Source: Ophioceras dolichostomum
Taxonomy: Eukaryota; Ascomycota; Sordariomycetes; Magnaporthales; Ophioceraceae
Assembly: GCA_003049485.1 (NCBI GenBank)
Contig: PYST01000499.1
Location: 1-21,800, forward strand
Direction: 5' to 3'
Length of the DNA stretch: 21,800 bases
The position numbers were made by a program, and so were the translations under genes. Positions 10,005 through 18,816 of this stretch are shown piece by piece (position 1 is the stretch's first letter; every line of letters begins with the position of its first letter). Below the pieces are notes generated by a model. It was given only the letters and a program-made list of their open reading frames with translations. It ran no database searches and had not been told where the DNA came from.

Positions 10005-10940
10005 TTAGTAGCACAGATTCCGACCCATGAAGTCCACAAGCTTGGGCAGCGTCCCAGCAAGGTCGTCATAAAGGTCGATGTGGGTCCTGCCCTCGACGAC
10101 GTACATCTCCTTGGGCTCCTTCGCGGCCGCGAGCGCGTCCTGGGTGTAGTAGGTCGTGTCGGCCTCGGAGCCCACGACCATCAGCAAGGGGCGGGGCGAG
10201 ATCATGTCGTTGAACCGGAACGCGTCGAAGTTGGCCAGCTGGTCGGAGCAGCGCGTGACGAACATGCTGGTGGATCGCGGGTGCCTCGCCCGCGCGCGGA
10301 AGTACTCGCTCGCCTCCCTGAACATGGTCGGCGCCACGGGCGGGACGGACGCGGGGTCTAGCGGGATGCCCGGACCGAAGGACGTCTTGAACTCGGACAT
10401 CTCGCGGATCCGGTCCTGGCCCGCCTGCTTCAGCGACATGGTCAGGGCCTTCCTGTCCACGACTCCCGCGCCCACGCCGCCTCTCAGCCCCTCGCGCGTG
10501 AGCCGGCCAAGGTCGAGCGCCGACACCGCCGCCACGCACCGCATGCGCTGGTCGGTCTGCGCCGCGAAGCAGGCGTAGCCACCGGAGCCGCAGATGCCCA
10601 GGACGCCGATGCGGTCGGGGTCGACGAGCTGGGGCCCCAGGGTGGAGAGGAAGGTGACGGCGCACTTGAGGTCCTCGACGCGCTGGTAGGGGTCCTCGAG
10701 GCCTCTCGGCTCCCCGCCGGACTCGCCCTGGTACGCGGCGTCGAAGGCGAGCGCGACGAAGCCGTTCTCGGCGAGGCGCTTGGCGTGCAGGCCCGCGGTC
10801 TGCTCCTTGACGGAGGTGAAGGGGTGCGAGATGGCGACGGCGGCGTGCTTGCGGAAGGGCGCCATGCGAGAGGGGAGGTAGAGCTCGCCTACGATGTTGA
10901 TGCGGTTGCTGGGGAACTCGACTCTGCGGCGGGTCGTCAT
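10005..10940 (-). CDS. Alpha/beta hydrolase, polyketide-transferase/YcjY-like
   Basis: Single exon, 311 residues, ATG at 10940 (aaccATGA on the minus strand). The fold markers are in order: an early AVAISHPFTSVKEQ strand and loop, FVALAFDAAYQGESGG, the nucleophile elbow RIGVLGICGSGGYACFA at about 110-126, the acid strand LLMVVGSEADTTYY with Asp near 260, and the catalytic His in GRTHIDLYDD near 286. A lid-like insertion lies between about 150 and 240. The elbow reads G-I-C-G-S-G-G: Cys117 sits where Ser usually is, as in dienelactone-hydrolase-like enzymes, although Ser119 two positions later cannot be excluded as the nucleophile. Length and motifs fit a fungal family of small hydrolases that includes some accessory hydrolases of polyketide pathways. 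No biosynthetic cluster surrounds it here, so a secondary-metabolite role is not supported. No signal peptide is seen, and the C-terminus (NLCY) is not a peroxisomal signal. Confidence 0.85.
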   Translation of the reverse strand: MTTRRRVEFPSNRINIVGELYLPSRMAPFRKHAAVAISHPFTSVKEQTAGLHAKRLAENGFVALAFDAAYQGESGGEPRGLEDPYQRVEDLKCAVTFLSTLGPQLVDPDRIGVLGICGSGGYACFAAQTDQRMRCVAAVSALDLGRLTREGLRGGVGAGVVDRKALTMSLKQAGQDRIREMSEFKTSFGPGIPLDPASVPPVAPTMFREASEYFRARARHPRSTSMFVTRCSDQLANFDAFRFNDMISPRPLLMVVGSEADTTYYTQDALAAAKEPKEMYVVEGRTHIDLYDDLAGTLPKLVDFMGRNLCY

Positions 10941-11076
10941 GGTTGCGGGTTTTCTTTCTGATGACGGAGGAAAGGCGATGCTTGTTGTTGGTGGTGGCGA
11001 GTCGTATTACACACTGAGGATAGCGGGATCGATTGCTCTACTGAAAGAAAAGTGCCAACTGTCCTGCCGAGTTGAT

Positions 11077-11108
11077 GAGTTGGTGAGTTGGTGAGTCGGT
11101 GAGTCGGT
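11077..11108. repeat. Four tandem copies of an 8-bp unit (GAGTYGGT)
   Basis: Two copies of GAGTTGGT are followed directly by two copies of GAGTCGGT, about 140 bp upstream of the hydrolase start codon. The C/T difference splits the array into two identical pairs, which suggests stepwise duplication. It is probably a simple minisatellite. Confidence 0.85.
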
Positions 11109-12173
11109 TCTAATTGTGTAGTGAGTATGGAATGTGTAGAAACGGGATGAGATGAAAGGCAACAACAGATGACGCTGGGCTCTCTAGGTAGATATGATAT
11201 GAGCCAGCATGGCCAAGTGTTTATGTACAACGCGAGCACTTGACTCCCTCCCTCTCCCTCCCGCGTAACATCATTCTGACCACCATCCGCCGTAGGGCCG
11301 ATCGCTCCCCCTTCCCTCGCCCCCTGCTTTGTCGCGAGTTGCTGCAGCAGGATGAAGAAAGGCTAGCACCAGCGTCATCACACATACCACCTTGCAGTCA
11401 TGCATGTGGCAGAACGTGTTTAGGAACCTTCCGGGTGCATGCGAGGAACGCAAAGATAACACAGCAACACAAAGACGCCGCAGGGCGAACGAAAGGTCGA
11501 GAGTGAGATGAGAGTTGAGCTCCCGGAGCTGGTGTTCTCCCGCCAGGAGGAAGGGCTGGCTGAGAAAGAAGAGATCGACGCGGTGGGTGACCCAAGTTAC
11601 AGATTAGCCAAGAGAAGATCAATGAAACGATGTTGGTTCCAAGTTTCTTGTGCAACCAACCACATTTCACCCTTTTGAATTCGTTGCAAAAAATTCCCCT
11701 TTTCGGGCGGGCCTGCAGCACATACTTGTCAATGTTTCTTTCGATTTTGGGTGGGTATGTGTGTGTAGGTATTCAAAAGTCCCAGCAGAGGAAGCCCACA
11801 CTCTGCGGAACGTGGGCGGTGGCGGTCATGACCAAAGGAGCGACGCGCCGTGTATAAAGAAGCGGGGCCATATGACCGGCGTCCGGCCCCACCCCTCACT
11901 TACACACGACTCCATCTCCGTCCCCATGCGGACGGCCGGTCCCGTGTGGGAACGTTCGTTAGCTGATGGATGAGGACGGCAGGCTTTCACGATGATTCCA
12001 ACCCTTTATGAACATCTGCGTTTTCCGTGGTCGACGTGAGTCGTTGGCCTTCATGACATGGCTCGCCATTATCGCGACCCGAGTCCTCTCGCCAACATGA
12101 GTGAGTGATGTCTCGCCAACGCGAGATGTGAGCAGGTGTGAGCAGTCATCCAGGCCGGAGGACAGGAGTATAA

Positions 12174-12195
12174 GAAGGCATCGTGGGATGCCTTC
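12174..12195 (+). other. Perfect 9-bp hairpin beside a TATA-like box
   Basis: GAAGGCATC and GATGCCTTC are perfectly complementary around a 4-nt GTGG loop. The stem begins at the last base of the TATAAG at 12169-12174 and lies about 155 bp before the ATG at 12348. It could be a palindromic protein-binding site or could fold in a transcript starting upstream; the sequence alone does not decide. Confidence 0.6.
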
Positions 12196-12347
12196 GAAGG
12201 AAAGATGGAAAGGCACCTCTCACCACGGTTCCAAACGCCCATACACCCTTCCCATCTATCTATCTACTGGCTCGTAGCCATTCAGAAGTGAATCTCAGAG
12301 AAAGCTCAGAGCGGAAAGTGCATCGGGACTTGAAAGAAGTCGCAACC

Positions 12348-12806
12348 ATGGCTGACAGATCGTCGGACTAAATCGTGGACATCGTCTGTTCACAGTCAGG
12401 TTTCGGGGACATTGTCTGTTTACAATCAGGATTCGAGGACGCGAGGCAGTGGCCAAGCGCAGGCCGCCGCCGCACCTCAGGAAGAGCAGGCCGCTGCACC
12501 TCAGGCAGCGCAGGCCGCCGCACCTCAGGCGCGGCCGACAACGCCTCCAGGGGGCATTTGAGGGGTGACACCCTTACAGAGATCATCAACGACTATATGG
12601 GCCCGGACCAAAATGAAGAGACTCTCAAAAAGCTGGAACGCAGCCCCACCGACGAAGAGAAAAAGGCCGAGGAGATAAGAAGCCAACAAACCGCGCAGGA
12701 GAAGGGCCTCGAGAAGAACCTTGGCGAGCTGAACCGCGAGGCGGCAGTGGACACCAGAGTGGACTCTGTCCACATCAAACCGGACAGCACCTCGGGGGAG
12801 AAGTGA
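12348..12806 (+). pseudogene. Small hypothetical gene interrupted by an early in-frame stop
   Basis: I do not recognise a family. An ATG in ideal context (aaccATGG) at 12348, placed after a TATA-like box and CT-rich tract, opens MADRSSD and then meets TAA (12369-12371). The same frame is then open for 144 codons to 12806. Just after the stop are two 30-nt tandem copies (12378-12407 and 12408-12437) that encode DIVCSQSGFG and DIVCLQSGFE; three of their five differences are silent in this frame. Next come three 24-27-nt repeats (12460-12534), which read as Arg/Ser/Gly in this frame and as Ala-Gln-Pro in the +1 frame. The tail is charged and helical (IINDYMGPDQNEETLKKLER onward) and ends DSTSGEK. 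An AATAAA at 13073-13078 could end the transcript. It may be a decayed gene, a gene with an intron I could not place, or only the 69-residue ORF from the ATG at 12597. Confidence 0.4.
12460..12534 (+). repeat. Three 24-27-nt repeats (CAGGCCGC...CACCTCAGG)
   Basis: Units at 12460-12486, 12487-12510 and 12511-12534 share a CAGGCCGC core followed by GCACCTCAGG; the first has one extra CGC triplet. Unit lengths are multiples of three, as expected if a reading frame constrains them. The +1 frame reads as an Ala/Gln/Pro repeat and closes with TGA near 12558. Confidence 0.8.
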
Positions 12807-14041
12807 TCCGGACTCGCCGTGTTGAAGTAGGTAGTGGAGGGGACTCTTTTCCCCTCCGCGAACCCACCCGGGCCAGCTCCTTTTTTCGTTGCTACCATGG
12901 GCGTCTCCCAACCACCCTCGTAGTGCTTTTGCTCCGTTTTCGGTCATTCCCTTTCCTACTTTTCCTCATCCTTTTGTTTTCTGCTGCCAGTTTCGTGGGG
13001 AGCCATAGTCTGTCATTTGTCATTTCCTTGATTGTTAGTGTCAGTTAGTTCAATAGTAGTGGAAGATTCCAAAATAAAGTACCATCTATCCGGTTCTATC
13101 CTGCTGCTCTATCGCAAAGCCTTGGCCGTGCATGCTCATATCTGTCTAGGAGAGTCCACCTATTAACCGTAGCTCCGCTCATAGACGCTCGGAGTCTCCC
13201 TGGCGAGGGGCGGCTGGAGGGTCGTGTGGATGCCATGTTGCACAGAATATAAAGTTGAGCTATCAAATTCTTGTCTTGTCTCGTTGAACTAGTTGCTCTA
13301 GACCTGGGTGCCGCATCATGGGCGTGGGCACCGGCACTGGGCCGTAGTAAGGTAATCTCTTCTTTTTTTCCTCTCCTGCAAAGGTCTTCATCATGGCACT
13401 TGACAGTTAATAACTCTGGGGCTATGCGTGAGCTGAATCCGGCCTCAACGCCCTCAAAATATCAAACTGGATATCATCACTTGGCCTCAGGGGTGCATCT
13501 AGCTGGCGTCAACCGAGCCGTGAACTAAGGATGCACCTAGTTAAAGGAGGTAGCCAGCTGCCAACATGTTGTTCACACTGAGATGCAAGCCCATTTCACC
13601 TTGCAGTAGGTATGTGACAGCATGGCAACTGTTGGTATATAACTCGGACATAACAAGCTCTTTGTCGCTTCATTGTAACCATGGGCTGATTATTTCACTA
13701 TATGTCAAGGCAAATATCACCGGCTCGGCCAACATGCATTCTGCTCTTGGGTTACACGATTCTGTTAGTTCCGGAGTCTGGTGGTCTCTGGTGGCTCTTT
13801 GTTTCTTTAACAGTCCTCTCACCCTTGCATTTGATAAGCGAGTGCATGTTATGCATGTTGGTTGACATTTCGGCATCCCTTGCAGCACCGATGCAGCGGG
13901 CTGGTACGTACCCTTCCTCACCGTTTCAGCAAATCCATCATCAGAATCGATCGCCCACAAACAAGTGTTCGACGAACGAGCCTGTGGTGCTCGAATTTCT
14001 TTGCCCAGTTCTCGCATGACCTTCCAGATCACTGCTACGAT
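12807..14041. other. Intergenic region before the kinase pseudogene
   Basis: No convincing coding sequence. Plus-strand landmarks are an AATAAA (13073-13078) that could serve the small gene upstream, and TATA-like words at 13248-13253 and 13636-13642, the latter about 400 bp before the kinase ATG. GTGCATCTAGCTGGC near 13492 and GGATGCACCTAG with GCCAGCTG near 13530-13560 form imperfect inverted similarity, perhaps a decayed repeat. Confidence 0.4.
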
Positions 14042-15623
14042 ATGTCCGGAGAACCTAAACTCTTGAAGTCACTTCCGGCTTGGTTTCCCCCAAAGCCTAC
14101 CCAGCCATTTCCGTCATGGTTCACCGTGATCTGGGACGAACCTTTCATCGCACTAGGCGACGAGGAGTACGTCGCCTGGAACAGAGAGATTCTTAAGCCC
14201 AAAAGCGTGCACAAACTCGAGGACTTCGTCACTAGTGAGGTTGGGAGTCGTGGTAGTGCGAGGTTCGTCGAGGTAGTTGACGGGTCCTTCAACATCATAT
14301 TCACTTTCAAGTTCCCATGGGACGCATCGCATCAGAAAGTAGCACCCCGCCTTCCGCAACCTGGAAGCTCGGCTCCGTCTCTTGTTGCCGAAAAGCTCGA
14401 GAATGAGGCTCTGTGGATGCAGTACATGGAGGAGACCGGCCTCATCAAAGTCCCTCATGTCTACAGCTGGAGCACGCAAGGTCCTGACGGAATTGGCCCC
14501 TACATCCTAATGGACTTCGTCGAGGGCGAGAGTCTTGAGACATGCATAAGAGATTGGTCGCGGTCCAACGAGGCCGAGGACAAGCAGAAGCTCGACTCAA
14601 TCTTTAAGCAGGTCGCTAGCATGTAACTGTAGTTACACCGCACAAAATTCAACCGCGTGAGCTCGATCACCAAGACAACTGAGGGCCATTGGGCCGTCAC
14701 CGAACGCCCGCTGACGATGGACATGCACAAGGAACTGATCGGCGTCCCCGGCGTCCCGACCGATTCCTGGCCGACTGGCCCACTGTCGCACTCCCGGGAC
14801 TACATCGCCTTCGTTGGCAACCTGTTCAAGACGCAGCTTAGCCACTTGCGCAGTTTGAACATCCTCGTCGAGGATGAGAGCGAAAGCCGTCGTGACCAGC
14901 AGATGGGAGACGGGATCGACATGGCCCGCGCGATGGAGATCGCCCGGGGCCGATACATTGCTCGCCACGCCTTCGCGATGACCGCCACAACGGCGGCGTA
15001 CCTTGATGGCGGCGGTGATGGTGGCCCCTTCGTCATCTTCAACCCGGATTTCCATTCCCGCAACATTTTGGTGGACCGGGACACGGCCGAGATCAAGGCC
15101 GTGATCGACTTCGGATGCACCAACACCATGCCCGCATCGACCCCAAGATCCGCCCTTCTGGCTCCACCCGGCGGCGGTCTGGCGCTGCATCGAGAGGGAT
15201 TGGCTGTCGTGGTGGGCGGCCCAATACCAGCCGGTTCTGCAGCGGTACTTGGCCGCCATGGAGCGCGTGGAGGCGCGGCAGCGGGAGGAGGAGGAACAAC
15301 AGAAGGGCGGCGAAGTCGAACACGACAGACAGGGCGGACAGGGCGGACAGGTCGGACGGCAGGAGGAGCCACCACCACTCTCATCCCTAATGCGTGAATC
15401 CTGGGACAGCGGACGTTGTTGGGTTAATTACGCTGTTCATCACTTAGAGATGCTTGATGCTCTCTACTGGGCACTGCCGGGGGTTTTCCCGAGACTTGCT
15501 GAGGAGACATCCATAAAGGAAGCCATCAAGGCCTATCAGGCTAGGACCAAGGCTCATCTCGCCGCGTACGAGGAGGAGAGAAGTGCCAAAGAGGCTGCCG
15601 GACAGGGAGCGCCGGAGCAGTGA
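14042..15623 (+). pseudogene. Aminoglycoside phosphotransferase-like kinase, broken by two stops and a frameshift
   Basis: The reading starts MSGEPKLLKSLPAWFPPKP. It shows an APH/choline-kinase-type fold: an N-lobe with a Glu in SLVAEKLENEALWMQYM, a hinge-like GPYILMDFVEGESLE, the catalytic loop FNPDFHSRNILVD and the metal-binding VIDFG (about 15102-15116). The frame is interrupted by TAA (14624-14626) and TAG (14630-14632), and similarity continues in the same frame straight afterwards (LHRTKFNRV, then VTERPLTMDMHKELIG). After DFGCTNTMPA the homologous sequence resumes one frame over, as DPPFWLHPAAVWRCIERDW. The shift lies at or near a CCCC run (15141-15144), where one base fewer would restore the frame. 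The rest is open to TGA at 15623 and includes a Glu/Gln/Gly-rich insertion. Without the defects the protein would be about 526 residues, normal for fungal APH-domain proteins, whose substrates are mostly unknown. Sequencing error could explain the homopolymer shift but not easily two stops. Confidence 0.8.
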
Positions 15624-15651
15624 AAACGCTTAGTTAGAATCCAGGTTGGCC

Positions 15652-15677
15652 AGGTAGGTAGGTAGGTACCTAGCTAG
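15652..15677. repeat. TAGGTACCTA microsatellite
   Basis: Run of GTAGG units followed by TACCTAGCTAG, about 30 bp after the kinase pseudogene stop. The same self-complementary motif recurs near 18838-18919, 20763-20782 and 21350-21380. Confidence 0.8.
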
Positions 15678-15861
15678 TTTCTGTAGGTGTGAGCAAAAGC
15701 GGGATAGTTGTTGTGATGGTTGATGAGATCTGGACTCATTATACACATCAGATTAGGCCCTTGTGAGGAAACTTCGGTGACATATCTGGGTTAACTGGGC
15801 TCAAAAACACGGAGGCGTATGTCGGGATGTCGCTTTTGCTTTAAAACTGATCAGAGCTGCT

Positions 15862-16390
15862 ATGAGATCGCAGGGAGATACCATCGACGACTCCTCAGCC
15901 ATCGTCTGGAGGCATCAACGTGCCCGAGCCCGGCTGGATCCGAGAAGAAGTGATTGGGGACGTTGGATCTGGGGTGGTTGTAGCCCATCAGAAAGGCGAA
16001 GATGTATACCACCATGTGAAAGTGACGGCCGCATGTCGTCTCTTCATCTATCGAACTGAACCTGTACATCCCGCCAACCGCATCCTCATTCTGTCCCCCG
16101 CCTACTATCCGCCGTCCTCGCGCGAATTCATATCGACATCGAACCCTCTCCTTGGCGCTTGTACTGAGGGCCTCGGCTTTGCGAGTACAAGTACAGCTGT
16201 AAGAGCATTTCGTAGATTTCTGCCTCGAGGAGAACGATGTCTGAATTCAGAGATATGGGAGCTTAGCCCTACGAGTTGGTGGGCAGTGAAGAATCCTGAA
16301 ACATTCTTTCCGGAAGTCCTTCGTGCTGATCAGCGCACTCCTGATCTTCGAGCCGTTCCGTCTCGGATGCTCAGGCTGAAGTCGGCATGA
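15862..16390 (+). CDS. Possible hypothetical protein remnant
   Basis: I do not recognise this. Two overlapping frames look mildly protein-like. One starts at the ATG 15862 (MRSQGDTIDDSSAIVWRHQR) and stops at 16059. The other is open to 16390 and includes VPEPGWIREEVIGDVGSGVV and WELSPTSWWAVKNPETFFPE, but has no ATG near its upstream end. No motif or intron joins them convincingly. It could be a decayed gene like the kinase before it, or chance. Confidence 0.2.
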
Positions 16391-17047
16391 CACTGTCACA
16401 TCCTTCCCATGCTAAGTGAGCCGGCAAAGTCAATATCAGGGATTCTAAAGACGGCATGAGCTGCACCGAAGCCGGTACAGACTTAACGCCGAGTTGACGA
16501 CGTCGACAGGCCCAGTTCTTATAATAGGAGGTTGAGGGTGGTGAACAGTGACAATGACGATGTCGTGTCACCCACCTCCGTTCGCGACAATGCTACCCCG
16601 AAAGCCTCGTTCGCCCCTTGCATGTCCCTGCGCAACACTTCGCCGTTGAATATGAAATAGTCGTTACAAGTGTGACATTTGAAGCCTCGTTGCTCAGGCG
16701 TACTTAAGTGATGTCTTTGACCCCTGACGGACTGACTTCCTCAGAGACTCAAGTACCTACCACCTGCCTATGCTCAAGGCTAGGCCGGAAGACTGCGTGA
16801 CGGATCCCGTGGCTAACTCGAGCATGTGAAGCGCTCCAAGTACAATGACGCAGGCGGCTGTGGTTTATAATCACTCCGCTTTTGCAAGCAACGGAATAGG
16901 TCATGGGTCAGGTGCTCCAGCAAAGCTGCTTGCCCGGGCCGCTGCACACAGCACCCACTGGCATGTGAAAGTGTGGGAGCCACAGCGACCCCAAAAATGC
17001 GCCGAAACAAACAGCTGCCAAGTCCTGTGCTCAACTGTGGGGAAATG

Positions 17048-17141
17048 CCTCGGTACTGCTGACCTCTGGCCGAGCTCCTTCGTACAAAAGTTACGAGTCG
17101 CTTTCTTTTAACTACAACTTCCAAGTCAAGTTTGTCCTCGG
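17048..17141 (+). promoter_or_regulatory. Two CCTCGG motifs upstream of the thiolase
   Basis: CCTCGG occurs at 17048-17053 and 17136-17141, about 275 and 180 bp before the thiolase ATG. CCTCGG is the core site recognised by the Zn2Cys6 activators FarA/FarB (CTF1-type) that induce beta-oxidation and peroxisome genes on fatty acids in filamentous ascomycetes (established knowledge). That these two copies work is inferred from position and the nature of the gene. A third copy at 16171-16176 is far upstream and may be chance. Confidence 0.55.
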
Positions 17142-17322
17142 TCTCTTGTCAGCTTCTTTGTCAACTTACTCTTGACACCAATTCAAATACTTGACCTGCT
17201 GGACCCTCTTTGAGTTTTTGTAGCGGCTGCCACATCTCGAATCTAAGAACTTACGACCAGCTCTATCACGCCCCCACATCAACAGAGCTCGATTCCTCCC
17301 TCCGTCAGAACAGACAGACATC

Positions 17323-18787
17323 ATGGGTGGTGAGCTATTCCTCCCTTCTTTGCTGGACCTGCCGCAGTTTAGAAGATAGAAGGGACAATCAATGCTAACA
17401 GTGATGCCTTCAACGGATTAATTCCAGCCCTCGACAGATTGTCGCAGATCTCCGGCCAGCTCACCGGAGCTGTGTCCGGTCCAAGCGGCCGGGCCAAGAT
17501 CTTGGAGAAGCGGCCGGATGATGTCAGTTTCTCCCCCCTTTTCCCACCTCCCGTCAAACTTCACACCAATCCCTATCACCACGCAAACTCCCGCTAACAC
17601 GGCACTGAATCACCGTACAGATCGTCGTAACAGCATGCCTTCGAACGGCCTTCACCAAAGGCGGCCGCGGCGGCTTCAAAGACACGCACGCGGCGGACCT
17701 GATGGCCGGCGCTCTGAAGGGCATCATCGAGCGGTCCAAGATCGACCCGTCCCTCGTGGAGGACATCTGCGTCGGGACCGTCCTGGCCCCGGGAGGCGGC
17801 GCGACCGAGATGCGCGCCGCCGCGCTGGTGGCCGGCATCCCCGAGACGGCCGCCGTCCGCACCCTGAACAGGCAGTGCTCCTCCGGCCTGCAGGCCTGCG
17901 TCGACGTCGCGAACCAGATCAAGTCCGGCATGATTGAGATCGGGATCGGCGCCGGCGTCGAGTCGATGTCCCTCAACTACGGGCCCGGGGCGGTGGCGGA
18001 GTTCTCAGAGGCGTTCGAGAAGCACGCCGAGGCCGCCAACTGCAAGGTGCCCATGGGCGTGCTCTCGGAGGCTATGGCGAGAGACAAGGGCATCAGCCGC
18101 GCATCGCAGGACGAGTTCGCGGCGGCTTCGTACCAGAAGGCGGCCAAGGCCCAGGCGGCGGGCCTGTTCAAGGAGGAGATCTTGCCGCTGCGCGTCAAGG
18201 TGGAGGATCCCAAGACCGGCGAGACGCGCGAGGTGGTCGTGGACCGCGACGACGGCGTGCGCCCCGGCGTCACCGCCGAGTCCCTCGCCAAGATCAAGGC
18301 GTCGTTCGCCAAGGACGGAACCGGGTCCATCCACGCCGGCAACGCCTCGCAGATCTCGGACGGCGCCGCGGCGGTCCTGATGATGAAGCGGTCCACCGCC
18401 GAGAAGTTGGGACAGCAGATCCTGGGAAAGTTCGTGCAGGCCAGCGTCGTGGGCGTGAAGCCGCTTCTGATGGGCGTGGGGCCCTGGAGGGCGATCCCGA
18501 AGGTGCTGGAGCTCACGGGCATCGGGAGGGACGACGTGGACGTCTACGAGATCAACGAGGCGTTCGCGAGCCAGTGCCTCTGGTGCGCGAACGAGCTGGG
18601 CATCCCGCACGAGAAGATCAACCCGAAGGGAGGGGCCATCGCGTTCGGCCACCCGCTGGGGTGCACGGGCGCGAGGCAGGTGTCGACGCTGCTTTATGAG
18701 CTGAGGAGGACGGGGAAGAAGGTCGGGGTCACGAGCATGTGTGTTGGTACTGGGATGGGGATGGCGGCTGTTTGGGTTGCTGAGTAG
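17323..18787 (+). CDS. POT1: Peroxisomal 3-ketoacyl-CoA thiolase (three exons)
   Basis: Exons: 17323-17329 (7 nt, ATGGGTG), 17428-17522 and 17621-18787, giving 422 residues. Both introns are 98 nt. Intron 1 has a GTGAGC donor and CTAAC branch point and ends at ATTCCAG; the nearer CTAACAG acceptor leads straight to a stop. Intron 2 has a GTCAGT donor, CTAAC branch point and CCGTACAG acceptor. The enzyme does the last step of beta-oxidation, cleaving 3-ketoacyl-CoA with CoA to acetyl-CoA and a shortened acyl-CoA. The thiolase residues are all present: Cys120 (nucleophile) in NRQCSSGLQA, the EINEAFASQ block, His378 in GGAIAFGHPLGCTGARQ, and Cys408 in SMCVGTGMG. The N-terminus MGALDRLSQISGQL contains RLSQISGQL, a textbook PTS2 (R-L-x5-Q-L), so import through Pex7 is expected. 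The C-terminus (VWVAE) is not a PTS1. The PTS2 argues against the mitochondrial or cytosolic acetoacetyl-CoA thiolases. Confidence 0.93.
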
Positions 18788-18816
18788 GTTACTGAGTAGG
18801 TTACTGAGTAGGTTAG
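18781..18816 (+). repeat. 12-bp tandem triplication spanning the thiolase stop
   Basis: Three copies of TGAGTAGGTTAC (the third ends in TAG) run from the last codon of the thiolase into its 3' UTR. Because the unit is 12 bp, TAG recurs in frame in each copy, giving three in-frame stops. TTAGG-like words follow to about 18830. Confidence 0.85.

Larger units (their letters stand above)
10941..12347. promoter_or_regulatory. Divergent spacer with TATA candidates
   Basis: About 1.4 kb between the hydrolase start (minus) and the small open region at 12348 (plus). It holds an 8-bp tandem repeat (11077-11108), TATA-like boxes on the plus strand at 11853-11858 (TATAAA) and 12169-12174, a 6-bp hairpin at 12111-12126, a 9-bp hairpin at 12174-12195, and a CT-rich tract at about 12246-12266 that resembles a fungal transcription start region. 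None of the open frames in it resembles a known protein. Confidence 0.45.
15624..17322. other. Spacer and promoter region before the thiolase
   Basis: 1.7 kb with no recognised gene. It holds a TAGGTACCTA-type repeat (15652-15677), a weak open frame (15862-16390, listed separately) and, close to the thiolase, two CCTCGG motifs. The last 80 bp before the thiolase ATG are pyrimidine- and A-rich (ttcctccctccgtcagaac), typical of a fungal 5' leader. Confidence 0.5.

Noticed and set aside
10066..10665. 199-codon open frame in another frame of the hydrolase gene
   Set aside because: It is an Arg/Gly/Pro-rich shadow of a GC-rich coding sequence, without conserved motifs.
14623..14672. A tiny intron that would remove both stops in the kinase gene
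   Set aside because: The GTAACT donor has no acceptor at a workable distance without deleting conserved-looking sequence (LHRTKFNRV), and the candidates give introns of about 38-49 nt with no branch point.
16690..16715. Short similarity to the CGTACTTAAG segment of fungal 5S rRNA
   Set aside because: Only about ten bases match and the flanking conserved 5S segments are absent.
18005..18652. 215-codon minus-strand frame opposite the thiolase
   Set aside because: Antisense shadow of a strongly conserved GC-rich gene.
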